From contig CATXZX010000156.1 in NCBI GenBank assembly GCA_958404085.1, positions 1 through 5,540 on the forward strand: 5,540 bases of DNA, read 5' to 3'. Source of the stretch: an uncultured Prevotellaceae bacterium. Its GTDB lineage: Bacteria; Bacteroidota; Bacteroidia; Bacteroidales; Bacteroidaceae. The position numbers were made by a program, and so were the translations under genes. The notes below the pieces were generated by a model that was not told the origin of the DNA, searched no databases, and saw only the letters and a program-made list of their open reading frames with translations. Shown here piece after piece: positions 4,586 to 5,540 of the stretch. The first letter of the stretch is position 1; each line of letters opens with the position of its first letter.

Positions 4586-5540
4586 ATGATGAAAGTAAAA
4601 ATTTTGGGAGTAGTGGGATTGTTGGTGTCGCTTTGTGCGTGTGGCCCCACACAAACGCCGCAGGCCTATACGGTGACGGGCGAAGCGTACGATTCGACAA
4701 TGGAAGGCAAAATGGTTTATCTGATGCGCTGCGATGACGAGAAAATCCTGGACAGTACGCAGATTGAAGGTATGAACTTTGTATTTACCGGCCAAGTAGA
4801 CACGGCTGCAATGTGTCGCGTGGTTGTTAAGGATACCCGCCGTTTTGCCTATATCATTCTGGAGGGTGGTGACATCAAGGCTAATATGCAGGGTTACAAT
4901 CGCCCGTCGGGAACAAAACAGAACGACGAAATGGCGCGTATCTCTGCCGTACAAGACAGCATATATAGCTTGGCCGGACAAGCGTGGAAGGAGTATCGTG
5001 CGAAATATACCGACCAAAAGGAATTGGAAGCCCAATGGAAAACTTATATAGAAGGGTTTCAAAAGACATTGGCCGAAGCATACAAACAATTTTATGCAGG
5101 ACATACCGATGATGCCGTGGGGTACTTCTTGTTGGAGAGTGTAGGTATGAACTTGGATTGGAAAGTGCAGAAAGAGCTGGCTGCAGAGTTGGGCCCTTGG
5201 CTTAAGTCGACTCAAAGGGCTCAGAAGATGATTGCACGCATCGAGGCGTTGGAGAAAACCGCCGAGGGCAAGCCGTTTGTCGATATTAAGGGACAGGACG
5301 CAGACGGTAAGGCAGTGTCGCTCTCGGACTATATAGGCAAGGGAAACTACGTGCTGATGGATATGTGGGCCAGCTGGTGCGGGCCTTGCAGGGGAGAGAT
5401 TCCTAATCTGGCCAAACTGCATAACCAGTTCAAGGACAAAGGGCTGACGGTGTTGGGCCTGTTTGTTTGGGACAAAGCGGAAAACCTGAAACCCGCCTTG
5501 GAGTCCGAAGGAGTAACTTGGCCGCAAATCATCGATACGG
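4586..5540 (+). CDS. Thioredoxin-fold (TlpA/AhpC-TSA-like) lipoprotein with DUF4369-like N-terminal domain, C-terminus beyond the window
   Basis: The first 318 codons are present; the family is usually about 350-380 residues, so some 40-60 are missing. It is a predicted periplasm-facing lipoprotein that would reduce or rearrange disulfides of envelope proteins. Seen: a lipoprotein signal with lipobox L-C-A-C, lipidated Cys19; a beta-rich segment at 27-105 (TVTGEAYDSTMEGKMVYLM, FVFTGQV, AYIILEGGDIKA) resembling the DUF4369 domain common in Bacteroidota; a helical, charged linker at about 113-225; and a thioredoxin domain from about 229 with DYIGKGNYVLMDMWASWCGP followed by C268. The redox motif WCGPC has Cys265 and Cys268, both retained, and EIPNL follows as in TlpA/ResA proteins. 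Two ATG codons open the gene (4586 and 4589) and either could be used. The promoter box and the preceding terminator suggest an independent unit. The substrate is unknown; a thiol peroxidase role is less likely given the CxxC motif. Confidence 0.9.
   Translation, partial: MMKVKILGVVGLLVSLCACGPTQTPQAYTVTGEAYDSTMEGKMVYLMRCDDEKILDSTQIEGMNFVFTGQVDTAAMCRVVVKDTRRFAYIILEGGDIKANMQGYNRPSGTKQNDEMARISAVQDSIYSLAGQAWKEYRAKYTDQKELEAQWKTYIEGFQKTLAEAYKQFYAGHTDDAVGYFLLESVGMNLDWKVQKELAAELGPWLKSTQRAQKMIARIEALEKTAEGKPFVDIKGQDADGKAVSLSDYIGKGNYVLMDMWASWCGPCRGEIPNLAKLHNQFKDKGLTVLGLFVWDKAENLKPALESEGVTWPQIIDT

Overview
The window looks like ordinary chromosomal DNA from a Bacteroidota bacterium, most likely order Bacteroidales (Tannerella, Porphyromonas or Parabacteroides relatives). 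The evidence is a PorT-type secretion protein, a DUF4369-like/thioredoxin lipoprotein, a ribosomal protein L19 of Bacteroidales type, TAnnTTTG-type -7 promoter boxes, and A-rich stretches instead of Shine-Dalgarno sites before most starts. Base composition is close to 50% GC by eye. The genus is an inference from remembered family sequences, not from a search.

Layout from left to right. Positions 1-1231 (minus) hold the first 410 codons of a CPA2-type cation:proton antiporter-like membrane protein; its C-terminus lies outside the window. It diverges from asd (1382-2392, plus), encoding aspartate-semialdehyde dehydrogenase, across a 150-base spacer with a candidate promoter for each gene. asd converges on rplS (2562-2924, minus, ribosomal protein L19), and two strong hairpin terminators lie back to back between them. 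Upstream of rplS is a good two-part promoter with a leader of about 85 bases. Next is porT (3120-3827, minus), a predicted beta-barrel outer-membrane protein tied to the type IX secretion system. A 333-base region without a convincing gene (3828-4160) holds a long imperfect hairpin, a 12-base perfect palindrome and a ferredoxin promoter. Then come a 56-residue 2[4Fe-4S] ferredoxin (4161-4331, plus) with its own terminator, and the first 318 codons of a thioredoxin-fold lipoprotein (4586 to the window end, plus).

The genes appear to be separate transcription units and not one pathway: amino-acid biosynthesis (asd), translation (rplS), protein secretion (porT), electron transfer (ferredoxin), envelope thiol chemistry (lipoprotein) and ion transport or sensing (antiporter-like protein). 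I see no mobile element, CRISPR array, tRNA, rRNA or defence cluster, and no sign of an undescribed multi-gene system. The observation most worth checking is that the antiporter-like protein seems to lack the acidic residue or pair that carries ions in this superfamily.
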